64,000 nt of DNA from Ruegeria sp. EL01 (GCF_900313035.1 NZ_OMPS01000041.1:62001-126000), one strand, 5' to 3'. Counted from the first letter of the stretch, positions 9,170-18,613 are shown. The notes: generated from the letters alone by a model not told the origin. Numbers and translations: made by a program.

Positions 9170-10126
9170 ATGCTTGATCTTCTCAGTGATATTCTCACCA
9201 ACATGTCGATGCGTGGTTCATTGTACTTCCGCACGTCGTTCACAAAACCCTGGGGCGTCGCAGTGCCCAGCTATGAAAACGTGGCGCGGTTCCACTTCGT
9301 GCACCGCGGTAATTGTCTGGTGAGGGTCAATGGCGTCGCGGACCCAATATCGCTTAACCAGGGAGATTTGGTCATCATTCCGCACGGCACGTCCCACGAC
9401 CTTTATTGTGGTCATGAGCCTGAGCGCACAATCATGCCGCTGGATGTGGTTCTGGAGCGGTCAGGCTATGAGGGGTCGGGTGTACTGGTCTACGGCGGAG
9501 AAGAGCCGCTGAGCGAAACGCAACTCATCTGCGGTCATTTTTCTTTTGACCCCAAATCGCGGCACATTTTGATGGAGCGATTGCCACCCTACATTCACCT
9601 GACCAACTACGGCGAACGCGCCGGCCGTTGGATGGAGGCCACATTGCGTGTGATCGGCGAAGAAGCCGGTGGAAGAAAAATGGGCGGAGACCTCATTGCG
9701 CTCAAGATGTCGGAAGCGATCCTGGCTCAGGCCATAAGAAGTTTCATTGAGGGTAGCGACGCCGAGGAATCTTCCTTGGGCGCGTTTTCCGATAAGAACC
9801 TGAGTCGCGCCTTGGACGCCTTTCACAAGGCTCCAGCGGAGCGGTGGACGGTCGAGGCACTTGCAAATGTCGCGGGCATGTCGCGAACCGGTTTTGCCGT
9901 ACAGTTTCAAAAGTTGATGAAGATGTCACCGATGGAATATGTCACAGGCTGGCGCATGGAAATCGCCAAGAGAGTCCTACAAAAGGCCGATGCCTCATTG
10001 ACCGATGCTGCCGAAAGTGCGGGGTACGCCTCGGATTCCGCCTTTACCCGCACCTTCAAAAAGGAAACGGGCATGACACCCGCCAAATTTCGCAAGGCGG
10101 AAAAGTCCAGTCATTCACAGATTTGA
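9170..10126 (+). CDS. AraC-family transcriptional regulator with cupin sensor domain
   Basis: 318 residues from ATG 9170 (TAGGA just upstream); a longer frame from 9068 adds 34 residues that do not look like the family. Residues ~1-190 are a Cupin_6-type sensor (FHFVHRGNCLVRVNG, LNQGDLVIIPHGTSHDL). The C-terminus has the two AraC helix-turn-helix motifs: WTVEALANVAGMSRTGFAVQF and SLTDAAESAGYASDSAFTRT, followed by GMTPAKFRK. The 293 bases before it hold no convincing gene. It may govern the epoxide hydrolase/ALDH pair before it or the small membrane gene after it. Confidence 0.88.
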   Translation: MLDLLSDILTNMSMRGSLYFRTSFTKPWGVAVPSYENVARFHFVHRGNCLVRVNGVADPISLNQGDLVIIPHGTSHDLYCGHEPERTIMPLDVVLERSGYEGSGVLVYGGEEPLSETQLICGHFSFDPKSRHILMERLPPYIHLTNYGERAGRWMEATLRVIGEEAGGRKMGGDLIALKMSEAILAQAIRSFIEGSDAEESSLGAFSDKNLSRALDAFHKAPAERWTVEALANVAGMSRTGFAVQFQKLMKMSPMEYVTGWRMEIAKRVLQKADASLTDAAESAGYASDSAFTRTFKKETGMTPAKFRKAEKSSHSQI

Positions 10127-10235
10127 ACGATCTGCATCAAATCTTGGACCGCTCGACATGTTTTGAAATATTCCTGTGTTCTACTTTGAATCTACCGACG
10201 CTGACTAGCAGCTTCCTACAGAGAAAGAAGAACTC

Positions 10236-10604
10236 ATGTTTCCACGCTTCATCACCAAATCCATCCACGCATATCTCGACTACCCCGTTGCCATTGGCCT
10301 GATCGCAATGCCGTTTCTGTTCGGGCTTGGCGAAACGACCCCTCTGGCGTTTTGGCTCTCGGTTGTAACTGGGGTCGCGGCCTTTGTACTGACTGTCCTA
10401 ACGGATCATCATCTGGGCGTCATTCGGGTTCTGCCTTACCCCCTCCACCTTGCGGTTGATGGTCTTGTTGGGATCGCCTTTGTAGCCGCTCCCATCGTGC
10501 TTGGTTTCGCAGGCCTGGACTTTTGGTACTACATGGTCCTTGGCCTGACAGTTCTTGCTGTCGTCGGGTTGCACCGGCCTGATGATCAGGCGGCAATGGC
10601 ATAA
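10236..10604 (+). CDS. Small four-helix membrane protein (SPW-repeat-like)
   Basis: 122 residues with four membrane segments (about 17-33, 40-56, 68-85 and 91-110) arranged as two similar pairs. The layout and the motif HAYLDYPVAIGLIAMPFLFG, echoed later by PLHLAVDGLVGIAFVAAPIVLG, resemble SPW-repeat proteins, small integral membrane proteins of unknown function. AGAAAGAAG precedes the ATG. It stands alone between the AraC gene and the convergent cyanophycin locus. Confidence 0.7.
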   Translation: MFPRFITKSIHAYLDYPVAIGLIAMPFLFGLGETTPLAFWLSVVTGVAAFVLTVLTDHHLGVIRVLPYPLHLAVDGLVGIAFVAAPIVLGFAGLDFWYYMVLGLTVLAVVGLHRPDDQAAMA

Positions 10605-10961
10605 GAGACCCCGATTTTTCAGGGGCCGCATGCCGCATGCGACCCTTCTCATATCACGGCAGAACATGGCAGGTAACCGAGTTCGTTGAGGATGGGACAG
10701 AAACCCGTCAACCAAGACATCCCGTCCGACGCCCGATAAGTCGTTTGGGACTTGATCTGCGAAAACCATCAGGGCCAGTAGCCGCAGGCGGAAAGTGTGA
10801 ACTTCCTACATTCGCGAAAGCAACCCCACCTGATCGCCAAAGCGGTTATTCACAAGTGAGAGGGCGCAACCTCTTTGCGGTGGCTAAATCGCAAATTTTC
10901 GAACATTGTCTCGGGCTGAGTTATCCCGTGACTGGTCTACGGCGGCATCAGAACCAATCCG
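10605..10961. other. Convergent intergenic region, no gene seen
   Basis: 357 bases between the stop codons of the SPW-like gene and the Mur ligase. Open frames crossing it on the plus strand (10637-11056) lack family resemblance and run into the antisense of the ligase. A weak CCCC...GGGG hairpin at 10611-10626 and the repeat GCATGCCGCATGC (10628-10640) are the only structures noted. No strong terminator with a U-tract is evident for either gene. Confidence 0.5.
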
Positions 10962-12704
10962 TCAGGGTTGGTTCTCCAAGAGTTCAAACACTGCATCACG
11001 TTCGGATAGCACGAGCAATAGTGCCAAGTCGCCGGGCTGTAACTGGTCTAAGATAATACGCGCCGCTTCTGTGGGCGAGCCAGCGGAAAGCACGCTATCT
11101 GATCTTAGACCTGCATCGATCGCAGCGCGCCGTATCAGAGTTGGAATCTCCCCAAGTTTTCGCCCACGTAAATAGCCCTCCATTTCGACGGCCACGACCA
11201 CATCTGGTTTGAACTTCATCGCGGTCAGAGTGACGTCATGTATATCCTGGTCAGATCTGTCACCCGCGTGGCTAAGCATGATAAACCGCCGTTTGGCCGG
11301 GATGGCGGACATAGCATCACATACGGCAGCAATCGAATGTGGATTGTGTGCAAAATCGACGAACACACGTGCGCCATTATATGAGAACTCATTACAACGT
11401 CCGGGATTATCCCGTGCATTGGGTTTGAATTCTGCAAGGCCGGCGCGGACAAAGCGCTCGTCCACATTCAATGCCTTCCCAACACAAAGAGCGGCCAACG
11501 CGTTGGACACATTGTACTTGGCCGCACCATTCATCGTGATCGGCACATCGCGAACAGACGTCAACAAATGCTCGGTTTTGCCATCAAAGAAGACAAGCAT
11601 ACCGTCCAGCAGATATGCGCAGGGGATGCTATCGGCACGCGATGTTTTGATTTTTGGTGCGTTGTGATCCAAGGAAAACCACCAGATCGTCGCATCGACA
11701 CGATCAGCTTCGGCGACAACAAAGGGGTCGTCGGCGTTCAAAACCAGCACACCGTCCTCGGACAAGGTTCTGCGAACTGCAAATTTGGCCTGGGCCAGAT
11801 CAGGGACAGTGTTCACGCCATATTGCCCTAAATGGTCATTGGCGACATTGGTGACCACGGCAACCCTCGCCCGGCGTGATGGCAGACCGCGCCGCAGAAT
11901 GCCACCGCGGGCGACCTCAAGAATGGCAACCTCCAGCCGGGGATCACGCAACAGCATTCGGGCCCCGCCCGGACCTGAATAGTCGCCGTGGTCAAGAATA
12001 TCGTCACCGACGCGGACAAAATCTGTGGAGGTCAGCCCCGCTGTCATCCCCGCCACTCGGGCAATTGCTGCGCAAAGCCGGGTCGTTGTGGTCTTGCCAT
12101 TGGTTCCGGTGACAAAGGCGATGGGCACATCATGAAGTGCCGCCCAGTCAACCTGATCCGGCGACGGCAAAGAGTCGACCGGCCACACCTGACTGCCAGT
12201 GCCATGCCCGATCGAGATTTCATCGTCATCACACAAGACATCAACACTGCGGCTTTGGGCGGCAGCGATCAAAGCGATCAGGGCCGGGTTCGCCTCTTTC
12301 ATCATTACCGTTTTGACATCCGCAATCATGGTGGCGAAATCACCCGGTGTTTGCCCAAGCAACTCTGCGGCGCAAAAGTGCCACGCAGTCTGAGCTGCAA
12401 AAATCGAGGAATAGAGCTGATCCATCGGGGCCGAAATGGCGAGGTTCACGCCGCCTTGAAACTGACGAACGATGCGATCCTCTTTTGGCCAGCCCAACGC
12501 ATCCAGCACCCTACGGGAGTGACGTTCCCATAATTGCGCAATCAAATCACGCTTTGCGTCCTCACAAAACACGTCAATCACTGCGCCCGGGCGGTCCCAA
12601 AGCAACCCCGGCCCGGTCAGGCGACGGGCATCGTCAACACCAAGATCGTCCGCAGTTGCACTGGCAATCGTCAATGCTGTTTCAAGTTCTTCGATACGAT
12701 CCAT
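10962..12704 (-). CDS. Cyanophycin-synthetase-like Mur ligase without ATP-grasp domain
   Basis: 580 residues. The C-terminal ~390 residues are a Mur-ligase module close to that of CphA: P-loop GTNGKTTT at 200-207, LEVARGGILRRG, VANDHLGQYGVNT, and DFAHNPHSIAAV (CphA has DYAHNPAAIG). Residues 1-190 are not an ATP-grasp domain; they end in ISIGHGTGSQVWPV, which resembles SLVQFGHGKYQKRIQA of CphA, a motif that there stands just before the ATP-grasp. The protein therefore looks like CphA with the ATP-grasp cut out. GGAGGA 7 bases before ATG 12704 fixes the start; the cphA stop lies within this leader. It probably ligates an amino acid to a cyanophycin-related acceptor; the reaction is unknown. Confidence 0.8.
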   Translation of the reverse strand: MDRIEELETALTIASATADDLGVDDARRLTGPGLLWDRPGAVIDVFCEDAKRDLIAQLWERHSRRVLDALGWPKEDRIVRQFQGGVNLAISAPMDQLYSSIFAAQTAWHFCAAELLGQTPGDFATMIADVKTVMMKEANPALIALIAAAQSRSVDVLCDDDEISIGHGTGSQVWPVDSLPSPDQVDWAALHDVPIAFVTGTNGKTTTTRLCAAIARVAGMTAGLTSTDFVRVGDDILDHGDYSGPGGARMLLRDPRLEVAILEVARGGILRRGLPSRRARVAVVTNVANDHLGQYGVNTVPDLAQAKFAVRRTLSEDGVLVLNADDPFVVAEADRVDATIWWFSLDHNAPKIKTSRADSIPCAYLLDGMLVFFDGKTEHLLTSVRDVPITMNGAAKYNVSNALAALCVGKALNVDERFVRAGLAEFKPNARDNPGRCNEFSYNGARVFVDFAHNPHSIAAVCDAMSAIPAKRRFIMLSHAGDRSDQDIHDVTLTAMKFKPDVVVAVEMEGYLRGRKLGEIPTLIRRAAIDAGLRSDSVLSAGSPTEAARIILDQLQPGDLALLLVLSERDAVFELLENQP

Positions 12705-12718
12705 CGGCGATCCTCCGA

Positions 12719-15520
12719 TCAATCGGCTTCTTCGTCAATTTCGCGCGCAAGACGCACACCACGCTCGTCCCGGATAAGCGACTGGTCGGACTCAAACATC
12801 TCTTCGAAATCTGTCAAGGCGACAGGTCTTGGGCTTTGCATCTCGGCTTCGGCTTCATCATCTCCGGCGTTGTGATAGATGATTTGCTTCCAACAACGCG
12901 CGCTGTCATCGCCGAAGATCACGAGCAGGTCGCCTGCGGATGCCATCTCCAATCCGGCACTCACCGCTTCGACTTCGTCTGGAATCACGCTGATTGCATT
13001 TTCGGGCACACCGTTTCGCATCAACTCTGCCTTGATCATCTGCGGTACTTCATCATGGCCACGCCCACGGCGGCGATCATCCGCCTTGCAGATGTAGTGA
13101 TCAAAATGTCCAGCCAGGATCCCCGCGCTTTCCAGAATATCCTCGTCTCGCCGATCACCCGGCATCGCAGCCACCGCAATACGGCGGCGCTTTACGTCCA
13201 TCCGGTCCACAAGATCGGTCACCACGCCAATGGCCGCCGGATTATGTGCATAGTCCAGGATCACTTTGAACGGATGCTCGTCAAAGACATTCAGCCGACC
13301 CGGAGCCTGGAAATAGCTGGTGTCAAAGGTCCGCAACCCATGGCGAATGTTGTCCAGATCGACGCCGAAACTATAGGCCATGGCCGCCGCGAACATCGCG
13401 TTCTGGACGTTAAAGATCGCTTTGCCCTCAAGCGCCGCAGGTATCAGATGGGACCAGAGCACGGGCATATGCAGACCATTATCGTAGATGGTCAGCATGT
13501 CCCCATTCATGCCGCTTTCCAGCACGATGGCCTTACCGCCTGCCTTGATATGTTCTTTCACCAGACTGTGCCCGGGATTTGTTGTGACATAGAAGATTGC
13601 ATTGACGTCTGCGTAATCCGCCATCTTAAGGCAGTTTATGTCGTCCGCGTTCAGAACTGCCGTTTCTGTTGCGCTTTCGACAACCACACGTTTGACGACT
13701 GCCAGCTCCTCGACCGTGTTGATCCCGCGCAAGCCAAGATGATCTGCAGATACGTTAAGACAGGCCGCCACATTGGACCGCTGGTAACCAAGACCGGACC
13801 GCACCAGCCCGCCCCGCGCAGTTTCCATCACCGCAAAATCCACCATCGGATCACGCAGAACGATCTGAGCGGATTTCGGGCCGGTCATATCGCCCTTGAC
13901 GCTGAGCTTGCCATCCACATAGACACCGTCGGTCGACGTCATGCCAACGATCTTGCCGCTGCCTTTCATGATATGACCAAGCATCCGTGACGTCGTGGTT
14001 TTGCCATTGGTGCCGGTGATTGCAGCGATGGGGATGCGCACCTCCTCCCCCACCGGAAACAGCATGTCCATCACTTTGCCCGAGACGTCACGCGACTGGC
14101 CCTCAGAGGGCGCGACATGCATGCGAAATCCCGGCGCTGCGTTCACTTCGACAATCGCACCGCCGATTTCCTTGTAGGATTTGGTGATGTCGTCGATCAG
14201 GAAATCGACCCCGCCAACATCCAGACCCACAGCCATGATAGCGCGCTCTGCCATGTCACGGTTGTCGGGATGAACAACGTCGGTCATGTCTATCGACGTA
14301 CCACCCGTCGACAGATTTGCGGTCGAGCGCAGGTAGAAAACCGCGCCTTCGGGCAAAACGGTTTCAGCACTGTATCCGGCTTCGTCCAGCAACCGGTTGG
14401 CCTGATTGTCCAACTCCAGCTGAGTCAACACCTTTTCGTGGCCAATGCCCCGGCGCGGGTCGAGGTTCACAATGTCTATCAATTCGGCAATGGTGCTTTT
14501 GCCGTCGCCGACCACATGCCCGGGCACGCGCTTCGCTACCGCCTCAAGCTTGTTGTTGATGACCAGCATCCGGTGGTCGAATCCGGTGACAAAACTTTCG
14601 ACCAGGATGGCACGGCTTTTGGAATGTTCCTTGGCTTCCTGAAAGCCTGCCTCAACTTCTTCGTCCGTGTTGAGATTGATCGACACGCCCCGCCCATGGT
14701 TTGCGTCCAGCGGTTTCACGACAACCGGATGACCAATGCGGCGCGCTGCGCGGGTAGCTTCGCGGCCGCTATAGACCATTTGCTGCTGTGGTACCGGCAG
14801 CCCGAGATCGTTCAAAAGATTGTGCGTGTCTTCCTTGTCGCAGGATATTTCGACAGCGATATGCTTGGTTTCAGAGGTAATCGTCGCCTGAATCCGCTTT
14901 TGATATTTGCCGTGACCAAACTGGACCAATGAGTATTCATTGAGCCTGATCCAAGGGATATCGCGCTCTTCCGCCGCTTTGACCAGAGATCCGGTCGAAG
15001 GGCCAAATTCCTTGCGTTGCGCGCGCAGCACGAATGTGCGCAGCGCTTCTTCCCAATTGAAATCCTCATCGAACTCATAATCGGACTGATCCTTCAGTGC
15101 CTGCGGCAACAGATGCATCAGCAACCGCAACGCCAACTTGCCCGCATCTAGGCCGACGTCGCGCTGTCGGTACTGGTAAACCATATTATACTGCCCTGGC
15201 TCACCGGTGGACCGGGTTCGCCCAAAGGTCACATCAGTACCTGCAACGCCCTGAATTTCCAGCGCGCAATGCTCCATCACATGGCCAAGCCAGGTCCCTT
15301 CATCTTCGCGCAGACGTCGAATGAACCCGCCCGGTTCACGATAAGAACAGCCATGCTCTGACAGTCCAGGCAATGCCGTGATCAGCCCGTCGATGAACTC
15401 GCCACCGATTTTTGCCGAGGGCCAGTCTTCTAATAATCCCAAATCAATGACATGTCGGATGACCGGAAAGCTCGCCCAGACGTTTGGACCGACATAGACA
15501 TTGGTTGAGACAATTTTCAT
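12719..15520 (-). CDS. cphA: Cyanophycin synthetase
   Basis: 933 residues, somewhat longer than the usual ~870-900. Order: N-terminal domain (1-~210, including SLVQFGHGKYQKRIQA), ATP-grasp domain (~215-490, with VVVKPLDANHGRGVS and EVNAAPGFRMH) and Mur-ligase domain (from ~495, P-loop GTNGKTTT at 503-510, SADHLGLRGI, DYAHNP at 756-761). CphA makes the polymer multi-L-arginyl-poly-L-aspartate: one ATP site extends the Asp backbone, the other adds Arg to the beta-carboxyl (family knowledge). The last ~45 residues are an acidic tail. GGGGAAG precedes the ATG. It lies between cphB and the ATP-grasp-less ligase, all on the minus strand. Confidence 0.95.
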   Translation of the reverse strand: MKIVSTNVYVGPNVWASFPVIRHVIDLGLLEDWPSAKIGGEFIDGLITALPGLSEHGCSYREPGGFIRRLREDEGTWLGHVMEHCALEIQGVAGTDVTFGRTRSTGEPGQYNMVYQYRQRDVGLDAGKLALRLLMHLLPQALKDQSDYEFDEDFNWEEALRTFVLRAQRKEFGPSTGSLVKAAEERDIPWIRLNEYSLVQFGHGKYQKRIQATITSETKHIAVEISCDKEDTHNLLNDLGLPVPQQQMVYSGREATRAARRIGHPVVVKPLDANHGRGVSINLNTDEEVEAGFQEAKEHSKSRAILVESFVTGFDHRMLVINNKLEAVAKRVPGHVVGDGKSTIAELIDIVNLDPRRGIGHEKVLTQLELDNQANRLLDEAGYSAETVLPEGAVFYLRSTANLSTGGTSIDMTDVVHPDNRDMAERAIMAVGLDVGGVDFLIDDITKSYKEIGGAIVEVNAAPGFRMHVAPSEGQSRDVSGKVMDMLFPVGEEVRIPIAAITGTNGKTTTSRMLGHIMKGSGKIVGMTSTDGVYVDGKLSVKGDMTGPKSAQIVLRDPMVDFAVMETARGGLVRSGLGYQRSNVAACLNVSADHLGLRGINTVEELAVVKRVVVESATETAVLNADDINCLKMADYADVNAIFYVTTNPGHSLVKEHIKAGGKAIVLESGMNGDMLTIYDNGLHMPVLWSHLIPAALEGKAIFNVQNAMFAAAMAYSFGVDLDNIRHGLRTFDTSYFQAPGRLNVFDEHPFKVILDYAHNPAAIGVVTDLVDRMDVKRRRIAVAAMPGDRRDEDILESAGILAGHFDHYICKADDRRRGRGHDEVPQMIKAELMRNGVPENAISVIPDEVEAVSAGLEMASAGDLLVIFGDDSARCWKQIIYHNAGDDEAEAEMQSPRPVALTDFEEMFESDQSLIRDERGVRLAREIDEEAD

Positions 15521-15557
15521 AGGCTTCCCCGTTCAAGAATTATTGTTCCCGCCCCGA

Positions 15558-16433
15558 TCACCCGATGTCGCCACCACTCGGCACTGGAAGGGTGCAGAAC
15601 GCCGCATGCTCGTCGGGTGGATAGGCTTGACGCGCCGTCAGATCATAACGGCATCCTTCACCCAAAACGTCAAGACGGAGGCCCAGAAGGCTCAACGCTT
15701 CGCCGCGGCGCGCGTCCCACATGGACGAATGAGTCAGGTGGCTGGCATCAACAACTGTTACTGTTCCGCTGCCTACAACCTCCACAATATTGTCGGAACC
15801 GATGAAGGCCGCCGTGTCCTCGTCGATCCCCAAGCCAATCAGAAAAGGGTTGAAGGATGAGGCGGTTAGCAAGCGCCCCAAACGATTGCGCTGGGTGAAA
15901 TGTTGATCGATGATCACAGCATTGGTCAGCCCCATACCGGGCGCCAGAGTGATGTTGCCTTCTGCCGGTGCTGCATTGCTGCTGCCACCGGCAACCATGT
16001 GTTCTGACATGATGGAGGCACCGGCAGATGTGCCAGCGACAGGGACGCCCGCCGCATTCCGGCGCCGAATCTTTTGCGCCACGAGAGTTCCGCCGAGAAT
16101 TGCTGAAAGGCGAAGCTGGTTGCCGCCTGTCATGAAAATTCCGGTCGCCCGATCCAACATATCGGCAAACTCCGGATTGTCGCAGTCGGCGCGGCGCGAG
16201 ATGGGCAAAAACTCGACCGCACCCGCCCCCAGGTCAGAGAAGATGCGGTGATAGTCGGGACCGGTTTCTTCCAACATCGATGCCGTCGGAATCACGACGA
16301 TATCTGCGTCTGACCCGCCGGATAACTCCAGAAACTTCCGGTGGATCTGCATCTCTTTGACCCGGTCTTCGCCCCCACCGATCGGAATGATAAATCCACG
16401 ATCCGTTTCTTCTTGTGCTGGTGCTGGGCACAT
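15558..16433 (-). CDS. cphB: Cyanophycinase
   Basis: 291 residues, family S51 serine peptidase. The nucleophile elbow GTSAGAS places the catalytic serine at residue 136; the GGNQLRL motif (103-109) and IDEDTAAFI near residue 200 are also typical. It cleaves cyanophycin to beta-Asp-Arg dipeptides. No signal peptide is seen, so it acts on the intracellular polymer. It stands 42 bases after iadA and 37 bases before cphA, so degradation and synthesis genes share an operon. Confidence 0.94.
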   Translation of the reverse strand: MCPAPAQEETDRGFIIPIGGGEDRVKEMQIHRKFLELSGGSDADIVVIPTASMLEETGPDYHRIFSDLGAGAVEFLPISRRADCDNPEFADMLDRATGIFMTGGNQLRLSAILGGTLVAQKIRRRNAAGVPVAGTSAGASIMSEHMVAGGSSNAAPAEGNITLAPGMGLTNAVIIDQHFTQRNRLGRLLTASSFNPFLIGLGIDEDTAAFIGSDNIVEVVGSGTVTVVDASHLTHSSMWDARRGEALSLLGLRLDVLGEGCRYDLTARQAYPPDEHAAFCTLPVPSGGDIG

Positions 16434-16475
16434 GGCCGTTCTCTGTCCTTCGTTTGTCCCGATTGTTCGGAGGGT

Positions 16476-17645
16476 CTATTTCCTGGTTTCGTACATGCCC
16501 CGACGCACTGTCTGATGATCCTGTACGTGCCATTTACCACGAGCCATAACATCCCGAACGCCCAGATCACCATCCAAAATCACCAGGTCGGCATCCATTC
16601 CAACGGCCAGGCGACCTTTGTGATGCAGTTTCAACAGGTCTGCGACATTGCGCGTCAAAGGTGTCAGCGCTTCGGCAAGCGGGACGCCCAACCCGACAAG
16701 CTCGACCAACGTGTCAGGCAGGGTCTGAGAAACGCCCACCCCGAACCGCGTCAGTATGCCATCGCTGTCAAAGGCCGGCAGACACCCGCCCCCGTCTGAG
16801 CTGATTGTGAAGCGTTCAGCCCGACCTCCGGCCTCACGAAACTGCAGGTACGCCTCGGCAGCCGAAATTCCGGGGTCAACATGACCCTCAGGAAAGGCAG
16901 TCGCGTCGATAAAGCAACCTTGCCGCGCAAGCGCTATAGCCTGCTCGAATAAGGGTCTGTTGCGATTCACATGGGTCGGGTTGAAGACCCGTGCAGGGAT
17001 CTCACTGGTTTCGATTGCCTGTTCCAGCATTTCCAAACCACGGGGGCCATCACCCATATGAAAATGCACAATTCCCGCTTTGCCCGTCATCAGACCCGCG
17101 ACATGCGCCTCGCTGGCAATCCGCAGAACCTCGTTCAGTGTGGGTTGGCTGGACCGGTGGTCACTCAGCGCCAGTTCACCGACGCCGATTACCGGATCCA
17201 GAAACACAATATCACCCCGTGCAGAACCGGTCAGCAACGTCAGGGGAACATGGTATCCACCGGTGTGACACCACGCCGATAATCCTTCTTCGCGCAGCCA
17301 ATAGGCCTGCGCCACCAAACTTTCGGTGTTTCGGGTCAAATCGTCTGTACCAAGGACGCCAACGACCGAAGTGACGCCAGCGGAGGTGAAGGAGGATAGC
17401 TGAAGCGGCGGAACACGGCTTGACGCCCCGGTTTCACCCCCGCCGCCGGTGATATGGGCATGTCCATCGATTAGGCCGGGGACAACTGAACCTCCGCCCA
17501 AATCATGCAGGGAAACGTCTAGTGCAGCGGGCAAAGCCGGTAATTCGGCACCAAGATAGACGATTTTCTCGCCAGCAATCAGAATAGAACCTGATCCAAG
17601 TGGGTCGGGCGCATAAATCTCTGCATTGGTCAGAAGTGTTAGCAC
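16476..17645 (-). CDS. iadA: Isoaspartyl dipeptidase (M38 metallopeptidase)
   Basis: 389 residues of the amidohydrolase superfamily. The N-terminal metal motif GHAHITGGGGE (His62, His64, Glu71) is specific for beta-aspartyl dipeptidases; HTGGYH, VHFHMGD, THVNRN and TISSDGGG (metal Asp) follow in the right order. It splits beta-aspartyl dipeptides, which makes it the natural second step after cyanophycinase, releasing Asp and Arg. The start is GTG at 17645 with AAAGG about 9 bases upstream. First gene of the cyanophycin operon. Confidence 0.93.
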   Translation of the reverse strand: MLTLLTNAEIYAPDPLGSGSILIAGEKIVYLGAELPALPAALDVSLHDLGGGSVVPGLIDGHAHITGGGGETGASSRVPPLQLSSFTSAGVTSVVGVLGTDDLTRNTESLVAQAYWLREEGLSAWCHTGGYHVPLTLLTGSARGDIVFLDPVIGVGELALSDHRSSQPTLNEVLRIASEAHVAGLMTGKAGIVHFHMGDGPRGLEMLEQAIETSEIPARVFNPTHVNRNRPLFEQAIALARQGCFIDATAFPEGHVDPGISAAEAYLQFREAGGRAERFTISSDGGGCLPAFDSDGILTRFGVGVSQTLPDTLVELVGLGVPLAEALTPLTRNVADLLKLHHKGRLAVGMDADLVILDGDLGVRDVMARGKWHVQDHQTVRRGMYETRK

Positions 17646-18088
17646 ATGCCAAACCTTTTGAAGATTTCATCGCTTTCGTAACGGCTTGCCACCCGGTTTA
17701 CAAACTCAACGCTGGTTATGCGGGCCTGAAAGACGGAAACACCCAATCGGTATCGGCAAAATTGGTGGTATTAATACATCCGGGGAGAGGGAAGCAATTT
17801 ATCAGGTGGAGCAGCACCCGTATTGCGGTTCGTTTATCCCGTTTGGACTGGAGTAGTCACCCAGCGCCGGACGCTTTCGCAAGACGCATCGATCCCGCGC
17901 TTCTGTAGCATCTCTTCAACTTCGCGCAGTCGTAAATTGAAACAAACATGGAATCACATAGCGTGCGCAAAGATCTGGGGCAAAAATCGGTGACGCTGAC
18001 TTCATCGCCCTCACCTAGTCCAATTCCCGACATGAGCAACCGAACGATGGTTAATGTAACACTACCTTCCAGCGTTATCTTTCGGTAG
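17646..18088. other. Upstream region of the cyanophycin operon, no gene seen
   Basis: 443 bases between the GNAT gene and iadA, both on the minus strand. It is less GC-rich than its neighbours. Open frames here (for example 17857-18156 minus) have no recognisable protein features and overlap the GNAT 3' end. It is the most likely place for the iadA-cphB-cphA promoter; I could not point to a clear -35/-10 pair. Confidence 0.5.
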
Positions 18089-18595
18089 CTAACTATCCAC
18101 AGACGAACTGATCGCCTTACGCAATCGGTATTCTGTCGGGCGATCGCACCCCGCATGAGAACCCGTGCCTGCGATCATGAATCCGAGCCTGGAAAAGGCC
18201 CGGTGATTTTCGGTCAATTCCACGCGTGTTTCCAGCTCTAATGCGGGTAACCCTAGCTCAACCGCGCGGCGTTCTCCGTGTTTCACGAGCATCCGACAGA
18301 TCCCCTGCCCGCGCTTCTCTGGCTGCACCGCGAGCTTGCCTAGATGCAGGCTTTCGGCTTTAGGTGTCAAGAACATGCATCCAAAAAGCGGTCGGCCAAT
18401 AGCCCAGATTTCACCACCATCTTGGCAATGGGTCCGCATCCCCGCCACCGTCAAGCGGTGAACCGAGGATGGCGGATCTATTCGCGTGTCCATGTATTGG
18501 AACAATACCTGAAGCAATTCGAGCACATCACGTAGTGCCGACCCGTCGCTCTCGATGCGCCAGATTGGATGATCCTGATCTCCTGCCGGGTGCAT
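18089..18595 (-). CDS. GNAT-family N-acetyltransferase
   Basis: 168 residues. The acetyl-CoA binding motif A is KLAVQPEKRGQGICRMLVKHG (about residues 89-109), and LELETRVELTENHRAFSRLGF is the motif-B region. The N-terminus (GDQDHPIWRIES) looks like a distinct acceptor part. Substrate unknown. It follows dmmC by about 18 bases, so it may be the last gene of the dmm operon. Start uncertain: ATG 18595, or TTG 18604, which has AGGTAG at better spacing. Confidence 0.82.
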   Translation of the reverse strand: MHPAGDQDHPIWRIESDGSALRDVLELLQVLFQYMDTRIDPPSSVHRLTVAGMRTHCQDGGEIWAIGRPLFGCMFLTPKAESLHLGKLAVQPEKRGQGICRMLVKHGERRAVELGLPALELETRVELTENHRAFSRLGFMIAGTGSHAGCDRPTEYRLRKAISSSVDS

Positions 18596-18613
18596 AGCGA
18601 ACAATGACGCTAC

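Noticed and set aside
12347..13990. 547-codon open frame antisense to cphA and the Mur ligase
   Set aside because: It has no recognisable domain, is rich in His/Arg as expected for the complement of a real GC-rich gene, and lies wholly over strongly supported coding sequence.
17857..18156. 99-codon minus-strand frame before iadA
   Set aside because: Overlaps the GNAT 3' end in another frame and shows no domain.
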